This document shows positions 49,428 to 59,276 of a stretch of DNA of 64,000 nucleotides, piece by piece. This stretch comes from Symbiodinium natans. Its lineage: Eukaryota; Sar; Dinophyceae; Suessiales; Symbiodiniaceae. The notes under the pieces are model-generated. The model had not been told where the DNA came from. It saw nothing but the letters and a program-made list of their open reading frames with translations, and ran no database searches. Position 1 is the first letter of the stretch, and every line of letters starts with the position of its first letter. Location: the NCBI GenBank assembly GCA_905221605.1, contig CAJNDS010002334.1, positions 244,501 to 308,500 on the forward strand, given 5' to 3'. Made by a program: the position numbers and the translations under genes.

Positions 49428-50266
49428 TGCTGGAGACGAAAAACTATACCACAGGCCCAGGCTTAGTTTTATAGGTCTTTGGGCTTCTTGCTATGATTTG
49501 ATTGAAGAGGTGGCGGCCTTGTTGCCTAAAAAGGGTTTGAGGTCCAAGGTTCAGGGTTTTGGCTTTAAAGTTTTTGGTTCAGTATAAAGCTTAGGGGTTT
49601 CACTTTGGGATGTAGAAGGTTTAAGTTAAGGTTCAAGGCTTTAGGTTTGGTGTGCATACACACCCTGCGAATATTTGAGCACAAGCACTCCCGAGCAGAA
49701 TGCTTGCCTGTTTTTTTCCATTGCCAAAATATCCAAGCGCACGCTTTCCACAATAACCAAGACATGTAGGCAGTAACCAAAGAAGCAGCAGTATGACTTT
49801 AACCAAATGTGCATGCAGGTCCTTGCAATACAACCGAGCATGTGTGGAAAGCTTTGGCAGTCGAACCCCAAGAGTGCCCAGACCAAACTCTTCTCGCATT
49901 TTCCACACACAGTGTGTGCAGCTGCCAAAGCCCTACTGTTGGGGCCTCAGACCTCGTTTAAAAAATCTGCCTGGCCTCACAGCAAGCACGGGGCACCTCA
50001 ACCCTAAAAGCTTTACCTACTCTTCTTAAACTTAAAGAGCCCTAAACTGGTAGACCCAAACACTGGTTCGCCCTCGCCTTGACTGTGCAGCCTTGCTTAA
50101 AAACCCGCCGGCAAGCTAAACGTGCTGCTGGGTGTGTTTTGTGCTATGCCCTACATGCTCCTGTGTGTGCTGTGCTCTTCATGCCTCACAAGCCTTTTGT
50201 GCCTTTTGTTTCTGCCCTTCGTGTGTGTGTGGTATACTGTTGTAGCTATGTGTGTTTCTTGTGCCT

Positions 50267-51734
50267 TCAGTCCTCCTGGATGCACCTGGCCTTCAGTACT
50301 GCTTTAATGCTCTCCAGCTGCTCGTTGTTCTTCTCAGTCTCTGCAGCCAACTTCCTCATGTACTCCACAACTGCATTCTTGAGCATGCCAGTCCCTGGAA
50401 CCTCCTGCAAGAAGCTTTGAGATGTTCAAATTTCAGTAACCACACATGTTAAGCAAGCATCTAAAACAAGAACCTACATGTATAACCATGTTCATACAAG
50501 AATCGTTATACAAAAAAAAGTCCTCCCAAGTAATCGTGTTCTGGCACTGCTGGAGCGTGTTCTGCAGTTGAAGAATGATATCTCGCAAGCCACCTTGCAA
50601 GGTGTCGTCATTGCTCTTCTTGCATCTGGGGACCAGCTTCTTCGCATCTTTGAGCAGTCTTTCTTGGGCATCTTTGGCTTCCAGGACATGCTTTTCAACG
50701 CTAGCCCATTTGACTTTTGTCTCTTCTTTCGGCTTGGTGTAGGTGATTGCCAGCTGCTGCTCCGGCTTCGTTGACGGCAAGGCCGAGGCACTCGAAGAAG
50801 ACCCAGGGAGATTTCCCTGCCAGACCTCCTGCCCAAATTCTTGCCAAGGCCTGTTGCCCAAAAAGCCCTTCAGCTCTGTGAAGTCTTCCAAGCCCAGCTT
50901 TGCACGACCACCATCAACCTTTTGATGATCTGTAGAGGACTTGGTTCTGCCAGCCTTCACTGTGACATAGTGCCAAAGCCCAGATTGCTCGAAGATGTGA
51001 CCTTTTCTTTGTGCGTCAGCCATTGCATCAGCATTGCCTTGGAATGTCTGCCACAGCATGACAGATTCTGGAACCCCTGAAGTCTCACAGCTACCATACT
51101 GGGTGTCCTGGTTCTCCAAGAAAGACCGGAATTCTGGCGACTTTGTAGACAACACCCACTCGCCATTGGGAGCTTTGCTGAAGAGAGCATTTATGAGCTT
51201 TGTTTTGAAGAGCCTGGAATTCGACTTTTTCTTTCCAGCATCCTCAAACATCTGTTTCACATCATTTGGCAGCTTCCCATCCTTGAGAAGCCTGGCGAAT
51301 TTCCGTGCCTTGCCATAGTCCCTGCCTTCACTGTCGTGCTCTGCATCCTCTTCTTCTTCTTCCTCCTCCTCCTCTTCTTCTTCTTCTTCTGCGATGGTGG
51401 CCCACTGCTTGGCCTTTGAAGCCAAACTTGCTGCCTTGGCCCTTGCCGGTTTTGAATCTGGTGCTGCACCTTTCCCAGCTTGTGGCTTCGTAGGATTGGT
51501 CTTTTTCATGGCCTTGGCTGTGGCCTTGGGTGTGCCCTTGGGTGTGCCCTTGGGTGTGGCCTTGGGTGTGGCCGAGAGTGTGGCCTTGGCTTTCTGTTTT
51601 GGCTTCGAGCCAGCCACGTCTTCTGCAGCCGCTTCATCTGGATCTTGCAAAGGTGTTGCTGGTGCAGTAACAGCATCAGCCTCCACAACCTCCATGCCAC
51701 CTTCTCTTCCAGAAGGTTTCTTTTTGCTGGCCAT
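50267..51734 (-). CDS. Acidic/basic accessory protein of the transposon, two exons (449 aa)
   Basis: Exon 1 (51734-50523) starts MASKKKPSGREGG. It has a histone-H1-like repeat of KATPKGTPK words (about residues 55-80), a run of 15 Glu, then a folded-looking domain starting YGKARKFARLLKDGKLPNDV, and a helical C-part. Exon 2 (50404-50267, 46 codons with the stop) begins EVPGTGMLKNAVVEYMRKLA and ends RCIQED-stop, a coiled-coil tail, after a TTGCAG acceptor. The donor is either GAG|GACTT (a GA donor, which I prefer) or CAT|GTAGG (GT); both keep phase 0. Without splicing the frame runs on to about 50433. Likely DNA- or chromatin-binding partner of the transposase; function inferred only. Confidence 0.75.
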
Positions 51735-53930
51735 GGCTGGGATATATCGTAGAAATGTGATATCATGTGTGTCGTGACTTCTTTTTTTATCATATCTTCA
51801 TGATTGACGTCTGCACTTCGCATTCTCTGAAATTAGCACAGAGCAGCACTCGTCTGTGTGGGTCACAACATACAGTTCATGGTCACACAAAAATAACCAT
51901 GATCATGTGGGCAAACAAAAACATCAGTAACCATGATCTGATTTTTCAAGTGTTTTAAAAAAGTGCCCTAAGCCTCCTGAATCCCTGAACAAGACCAAAA
52001 CTTTAAAGTGTTATAGAGTTATAGGCAAGGGTTAATATATACGGGTTTAGGGGCTGAGGGGCTTAGGGTTCAGGGTTCGGGGCTGTGGCTTTAGGGTTTA
52101 GGGCTTGGGTTTAGGGTAGGGCTTTGGGGTTTAGGGTTGAGGGTAAGGGTGGATAGGGTTTAAACCCTGAAAACCCAGACCCCTAAACCCTGACCCCTCT
52201 CAACCTAAACCCCTTACCCTCCCCCCTAAACCCCTAAACCCCCTAAACCCCTAAACCCCTAACCCCTAAACCCCTAAACCCCTAAACCTCTAAACAAACG
52301 GGTTTCGGGTTCGGGTTTGGGGGGGTTCATGAGTTTAGAGTTTAGGGGCCGAGGGGCTTGGGGCTGAGGGGCTTAGGGTTTGGTGTTCATGGGTTTAGGG
52401 GCAAAGGGGCTTGGGGCTGAGGGGCTTCGGGTTTGGGGGGTCATGGGTTTAGGGGCAAAGGGGCTTGGGGCTGAGGGGCTTGGGGTTTAGTTATGTGTAG
52501 GGGATTAATTAGTGGTTGAGGGGCTTTGGTTTAGGGTTCAGGGTTTGGGGTTGAGGGGTTTGGGTGAAAACGCCAGACTAGATCCTAAACCCCTAATCTC
52601 CAAAGACCCTCAAGCCCAAGCCCAGAACACCTAAACCCCCAACCCTAAGACCCTAAACCTTTTTAAACACCGAAACACTCGAGCCTCAACCCGAGATCCC
52701 AAACCGTAAGCCCCTTAGCTCCTGAAACCTTAAACCCCTAAACACCTAAGCTCCTGAAACCCTTGAACCCCAAACCCTAAACCCCGAAGCAAAACCATAA
52801 ACCCTCCTAACCCTAAAACCTGAACCTTATAAACACCTAAAGCACTAAGCCCCTCATCCCTAAACCGTCGCCCCATAATCTAAAAACCTCCAATTTGGTA
52901 AGATAATTTCGGACGTGGTCCTATAATTTAAGGGTAATTTCCAACGTGGCCTTGAAAGTTTGCTTGAAAGTTTGCATCAAACTTTCAAGCAAACTTGCAA
53001 GTGCCTTGAAAGTTTGCTTGAAAGTTTGCATGAAACTTTCAAGCAAACTTTCAAGGTACCTTGCAAGTTTCTTGAAGGTTTCTTGAAGGTTTTAGCAAAA
53101 CCTTCAACAAACTTGCAATACCTTGCAAGTTTTTTGAAGGTTTAAGCAAAACCTTCAAGAAACCTTCAAAAAACTTGCAAGGTACCTTGAAAGTTTGCTT
53201 GAAAGTTTCATGCAAACTTTCAAGCAAACTTTCAAGGCACTTGCAAGTTTGCTTGAAAGTTTGATGCAAACTTTCAAGCAAACTTTCAAGGCCACGTTGG
53301 AAATTACCCTTAAATTATAGGACCACGTCCGAAATTATCTTAAAAAAAGACCACGTTTTGAAAGCCACCACTATATTTTTGATGTTTTTTGGAATAGTAT
53401 TCACAGAAAGATGTAACCAAAACAACAGGGTTTAGGGTTTAGGGTCTAGGGTTTAGGGTTTAGGCTTTAGGCTTTAGGCTTTAGGGTTTAGGGTTTCCCC
53501 CTCCGCGCCAAAAAAACCCTTATATCCTTATAAAGCCTTAAGTCCCTAAACCCGTGAAGCCCCAAACCCATAAACCCTTAAACCCCTTAAGCCCTAAACC
53601 GTAAACCCCTAAAGCCAAGAAACATGAAAAGAAATTATAGTGCATGGAAGCAGTCAGTAACCGTGCCAGTAACCATGCCAATGCATGTGTCAGTAACCGT
53701 GCCACAAGTAACCATGCCAATGCCCTAAACCCTAAACCCTCAACCCGAAGCCCTAAACCTAAACCTAAACCCTAAATGTTAAACCCGGGTACAGGGCCTT
53801 GTTTTGTTTCAACCTCTGCTACTGTCTGCAAAAAGTCGTGAAACAGCCGCCCCTCGTGCAAAAAGCCGTGAAACAGTGAAACAGACACAAAAAGTCGTGA
53901 AAGAGCCACCCCTCGTGCAGCCACAGCTGT
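51735..53930. repeat. Transposon interior without genes: telomere-like arrays and palindrome
   Basis: From 52040 to 52880 the DNA is almost entirely degenerate TTTAGGG/CCCTAAA heptamers, first mostly in the GGG orientation with an early CCC block (about 52160-52300), then in the CCC orientation from about 52580. More lie at 53429-53500 and 53540-53780. Copies of the AGTAACCATG motif lie at about 51892, 51931, 53655, 53667, 53692 and 53707. I see no coding exon. Confidence 0.8.
52899..53342. repeat. 444-bp near-perfect palindrome (foldback element)
   Basis: The outer arms match without mismatch for well over 100 bases: TAAGATAATTTCGGACGTGG at 52899 is mirrored at the right edge ending 53342. 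The match continues with few differences to the centre near 53120. Inside, the arms consist of CTTGAAAGTTTG units and their reverse complements, so each arm also folds on itself. It looks like a nested MITE or foldback unit inside the large transposon. Confidence 0.9.
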
Positions 53931-55478
53931 CTACTCCGTGCCCTCATGGGGATCCTGATCGCTGAAGATCACACGGTTTTGCCTCAGATATTGGTGGATC
54001 TGAATGATCCTGAAATAAAGAAGATTTCTACGGTAATGTCAGTGGTACAAAAACCATCTGAAAAGACTGAATCAATGCACTCAAGAATCAGGCCCTTGCC
54101 CTTGCCCCACAATGCGAAGCCAGAGCCAGAGCCGATGTCCTTGCCCTTGCCTTTCAGCCTCAGATGTTTGTTTTGCTGTTTAGGGTTCAGGGTTTAGGGT
54201 TTAAGGTTTAGGGTTTAGGGTTTAGGGTTTAGGGTTTAGGGTTTAGGGTTTAGGGTTTATATAGGGTTTAGGGTTTAGGGTTTCGGGTTTCGGGTTTCGG
54301 GCTTAGGGACAAAAGCAAGCAAGCATCAGCTGCCCTTTGGTCCTGCCACGACCAGAGGAACCATCGCCAGCAGTGGCCCTTAGCTGGCTTCAGTGCCACA
54401 AATGGTTCTAGCATGCTAAACGGGAACCAATAACCATGTGCAGAAACTTCCCCAGTACCCAAGCAAAATACCAGGAGCCAAGCAGCAGGGTGAGCCAGAC
54501 CCAGCAGCCGAGCCAGACCCACCAGGCCTTGGGGTGCACAAAACTCTAAACCCTAAACCCGAAACCCTAAACCCTAAACCTTACACCCGAAACCCTAAAC
54601 CCTAAACCCTAAAAACCCGAAACCGTCGGCCAAGCATCGTGTCAAGGCCTTGGTCCTTGGACGAGCCAGCAGAGCCAGGGTTGGAGCCACGACCGGTCCT
54701 AGGCTGCATGGGGTGTAGGGTCAAGGGTTAAGGGTTTGTAAGGGTTGAGGGAATACAAAAAAGGCTCTAGGGTTTGGGGTTCACGGTTTAGGGCTTCTAC
54801 CCTTACAGGTTCTAGGGTTTCGGGACGACAAAGAATCACACAAATAACCAAGAACATGCTCAAAGTAACCATGCACATGTTATATATTCAAGACAAGTTT
54901 CCCCTGGTTTTTTTTGCCACCCTTGGCAACCGTGGACCTTCTCTTCGCCCTCAGATCACAAAGTAGTTTGGGATTGAAGACTCGGATCTATTTTTTAAAT
55001 GTTTTGACAAAAGAAAACCAAAGCCCGAAAAGAAGTAACATGTACCAGGCTGCTGCTGCCTCCTCTCCATGGGAGACTCACCAGATTGCCAAACAGGTGG
55101 ATACCACGGGCTGTTGTCTGCAGCCTGCTCCTCGTCCGAGTTCTCGGTGCTGCTCAAGTCGCTGCCCAGCCAGTCATCCCTCCTGGGCTTGGGCGAAAAC
55201 ACACGCCTAAAGGAATAAGCCTGGCCTTTGGCTTCACCCAAAAGGACAATGTTGTTATTTGCTGGGACAAGAGTCGGTGCCCGGAAAATGGACGGTCGGG
55301 CTTCCATCGGCAGCAGCTGTGCACGGTGCTGCCCAGACGCGTCCTGAGACAGGCAAGCAGGGCACGTGGACGGGTACGCGCAACACGGGCACGTGAGCGC
55401 GAAGTCAGCGCCGACAACGAAGCCATGAAAAGGCCATAACCTCCCATCACCCTCGCACGACCCCGTATGAGCCGACAT
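53931..55478 (-). CDS. Double-CxxC, Gly/Lys-rich transposon protein, seven exons (290 aa)
   Basis: I built this model by phase. Exons: 55478-55046, 54980-54895, 54703-54624, 54527-54459, 54378-54331, 54158-54081 and 54009-53931; all junction phases agree and give 290 codons plus stop. The N-part has ALTCPCCAYPSTCPACLSQD, two close CxxC pairs able to bind zinc, then an acidic patch (SSTENSDEEQ). Exon 2 is basic (LRAKRRSTVAKGGKKNQGK). Exons 3-6 are Gly/Ser/Lys-rich (GRGSNPGSAGSS, GGSGSAAGSGS, DGSSGRGRTKG, KGKGKDIGSGSG). The last exon reads EIIQIHQYLRQNRVIFSDQD. Donors are GT except GC after exon 5, where GCTGA stands at both junctions. Introns are filled with TTTAGGG repeats. Possible nucleic-acid-binding or assembly factor; no family recognised. 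Confidence 0.7.
54182..54303 (+). repeat. TTTAGGG array
   Basis: About a dozen near-perfect GGGTTTA heptamers with TTCGGG variants at the end, in the intron between exons 5 and 6 of the double-CxxC gene. Reverse-orientation CCCTAAA arrays follow at 54545-54617, in the intron between exons 3 and 4, and at 55570-55630. Confidence 0.9.
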
Positions 55479-55825
55479 GATGCTGCCGGCAAGTGATGCT
55501 TTCAACCTACAAAGCCCAAACCTTTGGACTTGGGTTTAGGGTTTAAGGTTTAGGGGAGTTCCCGCCGCGAGTAACCCGAAACCCCCAAAACCCCGAAACA
55601 CCTAAACCCCTAAACCCTAAACCCTAAACCCCGCACACGTGAGGGAAACAATAATGGAAATCAATAACCAAAAGGTGTGCGAAGGAGTGAAAAAGTAACC
55701 ATGTGCATGCAACATAACGACGAGGCTCTCTGGGCCTTTTCGTGCCGCGATTCTCGACGTCCGTGTCCGCCCCAGCTGCTGCTGGCACCACATAGCCAGC
55801 TGCATGTACCAGGTTGGCCCAAGTC

Positions 55826-56308
55826 TCATCTGAAACCCCGAGGTGGGGGCTTCTTCGGACCAATCTTGCATTGGGTAGGGGCAGCCGGAGGCGGCGGAGT
55901 TGTCGTGGCTGGCATGGGGGGTGGCGGAGGTGGCGGCCGAAGAACTCCAGGAGCTGCAGCCTTCGAAGGTGCAGCTGCAGCCTGCGAAGCTGCCGCCTTC
56001 CAAGCTGCAGGCTTCGAAACTGGCGGTGGTTTGGGTGGCATTGGTTGCCTCGCATCCAAAGAGATGCAGCAAAAAGTAGCCTTGTGACCCAGCCAGTGCC
56101 CTGTCAGATTTCTGCAAATCCTGTCCAAGTTTCGCAGTTCCACCGTGCTGGGCTTGTAGTGCAGGAAGAAAGAACACAAATCTTCGCCTTGACCAATCCT
56201 TCGAATATAGTCTGGCAAAGGACAGCGACCATCTTGTTGGATCCAATCTGCCACTCCAGCAGAATTGTAACCCACGGGAATATTCTTCAAGTAAAGCCTG
56301 TAGGCCAT
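55826..56308 (-). CDS. RRM-like, proline-rich transposon protein (160 aa)
   Basis: Starts MAYRLYLKNIPVGYNSAGVA; the LYLKNIP word and the following helix resemble the first strand (RNP2) and helix 1 of an RNA-recognition motif, which would span about residues 1-80. An Ala/Lys linker and a Pro-rich tail (PPPPPPPMPATTTPPPP) follow, ending KKPPPRGFR-stop. Directly beyond, in the next frame (about 55825-55720), is a coding-looking run, DETWANLVHAAGYVVPAAAG, and a nuclear-localisation-like GTKRPREP. So the gene may continue through an unrecognised intron or a frameshift. RNA binding is inferred from weak similarity. Confidence 0.6.
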   Translation of the reverse strand: MAYRLYLKNIPVGYNSAGVADWIQQDGRCPLPDYIRRIGQGEDLCSFFLHYKPSTVELRNLDRICRNLTGHWLGHKATFCCISLDARQPMPPKPPPVSKPAAWKAAASQAAAAPSKAAAPGVLRPPPPPPPMPATTTPPPPAAPTQCKIGPKKPPPRGFR

Positions 56309-56584
56309 GGCTTCGGCAAGGTGAAAGGTGAGACAGCACAGGTTTTGTGCCACTGCCCTCTTTAAGGTTGAGAGTTTAGAGGTTTGGGTTTCGGGTCTTG
56401 TTCGGTTTGGGGGTTGAACAGGGGTTTCGGGTTTCGGATTTAGGGTCCAAGGGTTCAACGGTCCGGGGTTTTCTGGGTTCAAGGTTTCTGGTTTGGAGCA
56501 TATGTGTGCGATTGCTTGGGCACTGTGTGGGCTGCAGCGGCCATGCAAATTTTGCAGAGCTTCCAGTAACAATGCTGTTGGAGG

Positions 56585-56748
56585 GTTTAGGGTTTAGGCT
56601 TTAGGGTTTAGGGTTTAGGGTTTAGGGTTTGCTTTGTTGGACAAAGTAACGGTGCAAATCGGCTTGCAGTAACTCTCTATTGGAATAACCAAGCCAGACT
56701 CTAGGGTTTAGGGTTTAGGATTTAGGGTTTAGGGTTTAGGGTTGGGGT

Positions 56749-56822
<74 letters not shown>

Positions 56823-57005
56823 GGTTGGGGGTTTGCTTTGTGGGACAAAGTAACCATGCAACTCGGCTTGCAGTAACAAGGCTTTTTTTCAGTAACCAAG
56901 CCAGACACAACAAACACATGTCAGTAACCTTAGATAACTCTAAACCCTTAACCCTAAAGCCTAAACCCTAAACCCTAAACCCTAAAAACCCTAAACCCTA
57001 AACCC
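56585..57005. repeat. TTTAGGG and TTGAGGG arrays
   Basis: GGGTTTA units at 56585-56630 and 56703-56745 change at once into about twelve identical GGGTTGA units (56745-56828), then CCCTAAA units follow at 56940-57005. AGTAACC motif copies lie between the arrays. Confidence 0.9.
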
Positions 57006-57371
57006 CGACAACCTGTTAAACTCTATAAGACCTCAACCCTAAGCCCGAAAAAAAACGAAGCCACACACAAGCGTGTGGTGCCAGTAACCTTATAGATTCA
57101 AGCACTGGGGCAGGGGCTTCACTGGATCTGAAACATTGTTGTGTTTGTGCCCTCAGAGCCAGGCTTTAAAGTCTTTGCACTGTTCTTCCAGCTGTACAAA
57201 CAGAAGCATTGAAACGGAAGCAGCCGCTTTAAAAACACACCTCGTGCAATTCTGCAACAACACACTGTACACACACAGAGTCTGCACAAGGGAACATAAA
57301 GCACAAGGGAAGATATTTACACACACACACACATGTGTGTTTGGGCCAAAACCTTTCTATAGCACAAAATA

Positions 57372-58523
57372 TCACTGGCTGGGAGCAATCTCACCTGACT
57401 GGACTTTCAAGCTCCATGCTAATCTGGCAGCACGACCAACCTCTTTAGCTTCCTCCTCAGGCTTGCCTTCTCTCAAAGCCTGTGCAAAAGCTTGGTGATA
57501 AGCGGCACTGCTCTTCCTGTGCCTCCAGCTGCGTTTGAATTTTTTTGGCCGAGACTGTTTCTTGCTAACAGCTTTGGCCTTGGCTTTCGCTTTTTTCTTT
57601 GGAGTCGCTTTTTTCTTTGGAGCAGCTTTGGCCTTGCCAGCCTTCGCTGTGGCCGATTTTTTCTGCTTTGCTGTTTTTGGCTTTGTAGTGTCGACATCCT
57701 GCAGCATCCATTTCTCGAGCTCTTCGCTTTCCCTTTCATCCAAAAAATACGAAGCCATAGACCTCCTGAGCTGCTCTGGTGGACTCTGAGCAACATCGAC
57801 ACCAGAAGAAGAAGAAAAGCCAACAGGAACCAGTGCTGCCTGGGAGGCAGAAGAGGCGCCAGGCCCTGGAGCAACCACAACTGCCTCGTCAGATTCCTGT
57901 TTTGCAAGTATCCTTTTGAAACAGCTGGCTGAAGCACCCAGCTGCTCTGCCGAGTCGATGGCACAACCAGGCCCTGCCATCTCCACACCGCCAGAAGTGG
58001 CAGGAGGAGGGGTAGGCAATGCATCGCTCGAATTTCCGGCACTAGCCGGAGTTTGCACAGGCTCCAGAGACAAATAATAGGTGACCTCGTCCACAATGGC
58101 CTTTTCTGCAGCTGATGCTTTTTTAGTAAATCGGGTGTAGCTTGCAACATCCTTCTTCAGAGTTCTGTACATACTGCAAGCAATGCGAATGTAGTCATCT
58201 GTTGCATCGTAGAAGCTTGAATCTGCCATTCTCGAAAAGTTGAGTCGATGATGCTCTTGAGCAATCTTGTACAGAGCTCCCTTGAGCTTTTTCGAAGCTA
58301 TCACCCCATTGGGACACACTTGGAAAAGCTTGGAGCACAGCTTGGCAACTGGGGAACTTGAAAGCCAGGACACATCGGGCGCACTCTTCCAACCTATTCT
58401 TTTCGAAGAGCTGGGGAAAATCAGATCTTTCAGATCCCAACTGCCTGTCTCCTTGCACAGGCTTTCAATGGGTTTCATCAAGTCTCCAATGCCAACTGAA
58501 GGGTCGGGTCGTGCTCTTGCCAT
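57372..58523 (-). CDS. Lys/Ala-rich DNA-binding-like transposon protein (about 383 aa)
   Basis: First gene after the right TIR. I start at MARARPDPSVGIGDLMKPIE (58523); an upstream in-frame ATG six codons earlier is possible. Residues about 1-150 look like a folded helical domain, then a low-complexity Ser/Pro/Ala linker, a strongly basic KAAPKKKATPKKKAKAKAK stretch, and a C-terminal helix pair (AYHQAFAQALREGKPEEEAK) reminiscent of HMG-box-like helices. A good GTGAG donor at 57394 suggests that the 3' end may be spliced to a short exon near 57200 (acceptor TTGTACAG), but the frame of that exon is not settled. Likely chromatin or DNA-binding accessory factor. Confidence 0.7.
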   Translation of the reverse strand: MARARPDPSVGIGDLMKPIESLCKETGSWDLKDLIFPSSSKRIGWKSAPDVSWLSSSPVAKLCSKLFQVCPNGVIASKKLKGALYKIAQEHHRLNFSRMADSSFYDATDDYIRIACSMYRTLKKDVASYTRFTKKASAAEKAIVDEVTYYLSLEPVQTPASAGNSSDALPTPPPATSGGVEMAGPGCAIDSAEQLGASASCFKRILAKQESDEAVVVAPGPGASSASQAALVPVGFSSSSGVDVAQSPPEQLRRSMASYFLDERESEELEKWMLQDVDTTKPKTAKQKKSATAKAGKAKAAPKKKATPKKKAKAKAKAVSKKQSRPKKFKRSWRHRKSSAAYHQAFAQALREGKPEEEAKEVGRAARLAWSLKVQSGEIAPSQ

Positions 58524-59239
58524 GGCTGCAACAGAAAGCACAGTCGAGACGACAAAAAACCTCTAGGTTCGTGTGTGTGTGTGTGTGTAGCAGATGGCTT
58601 ACCCGTGTGTGAGTGTGTGTGTGTGTGCACCTGCAGCCACAAATAGCACCATCACAATGCCTTCCCACCCTTCGAAAGCACAACAACACCATGTCGAAAA
58701 AAAAACCCACCAAACAGTGACAAAGCAGTATAACCACATGTGCCTCACTCAATGTTTCCAATAACCATGTTCAGAAAGGCAACCGAGTAACCATGCTCGC
58801 ACAAAAGCACATCTTCTGGTTTCTACTAACCATGTTCCCAAGCACGTGACATGCAATAACCACATGTGTGCATGCTCACAAAAGAAACCCAAGTAACCAT
58901 GCTCACAACACACGTCATTCACAAGGTTGAGGTTTGGGGTTCTGGCCTCAAGGTTTAAGAGGGGTTGGGTTTTCAGGCCCAGGGTGCCGGTGTCAGGGGC
59001 TTTGAGGATCGGGGGAGAAAGTTCAGGGTTTGAGAAATCACAGTTCAGTGTAAAAAAATCGTTCCGACACACAAAACATTAACTTTTCAACAACGGGTGA
59101 GCTCATGTTATGAACTTTTTTGTAAAGGTTTCAACAGATTACCTCTTTTTTGCCCTCAAAATTAACTTATCTTTTAACTTCAAAATTAACTAATTAGGCT
59201 ATTTGCATTTTAACTATTAGTTAGGATTTTGTCTTTTGC
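58524..59239. promoter_or_regulatory. Right subterminal region, probable promoter of the transposon genes
   Basis: About 700 bp upstream of the first minus-strand gene. It has GT/AC microsatellites at 58571-58625 and six AGTAACCATG-like copies (about 58731, 58758, 58786, 58826, 58856, 58893), then the AGTTAA-rich subterminal zone. No core promoter element could be proven. Confidence 0.4.
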
Positions 59240-59276
59240 CTAATAGTCAGGATTTTGCCTTACCCGATCTATTGGG
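59240..59276 (-). repeat. Right terminal inverted repeat of the 12.2-kb transposon
   Basis: 37 bases, identical in reverse complement to the left end. Just inside it, CAAAATCCT with TAATAG repeats once more, and AGTTAA-type words follow to about 59160. Confidence 0.95.

Larger units (their letters stand above)
47105..59276 (-). mobile_element. 12.2-kb multi-gene DNA transposon with 37-bp TIRs
   Basis: Perfect 37-bp inverted ends (47105-47141 and 59240-59276) begin CCCAATAGATCGGGTAAGGC. Inside each end lie many TTAACT/AGTTAA words, a typical subterminal binding-site pattern. CA lies immediately outside both ends; whether this is a 2-bp target duplication is unclear. Five genes are all on the minus strand, in transcription order: Lys/Ala-rich protein (58.5 kb), RRM-like protein (56.3), double-CxxC Gly/Lys protein (55.5-53.9), acidic/basic protein (51.7-50.3), and the 620-aa candidate transposase (49.4-47.6). 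Non-coding parts contain TTTAGGG-like blocks, a 444-bp palindrome and a dispersed AGTAACCATG motif. Coherent gene set, clean ends and intact frames suggest a recent, possibly autonomous insertion. Superfamily is uncertain; the transposase suggests a relative of the CACTA/Plavaka group. Confidence 0.9.

Noticed and set aside
52040-52880. A true chromosome end or internal telomere fusion
   Set aside because: The heptamers are degenerate, in both orientations, and enclosed by intact transposon ends and genes, so they are internal repeats of the element.
53946-54197. 83-codon plus-strand frame in the transposon
   Set aside because: It lies opposite the phase-consistent exons 6 and 7 of the minus-strand double-CxxC gene and is their shadow.
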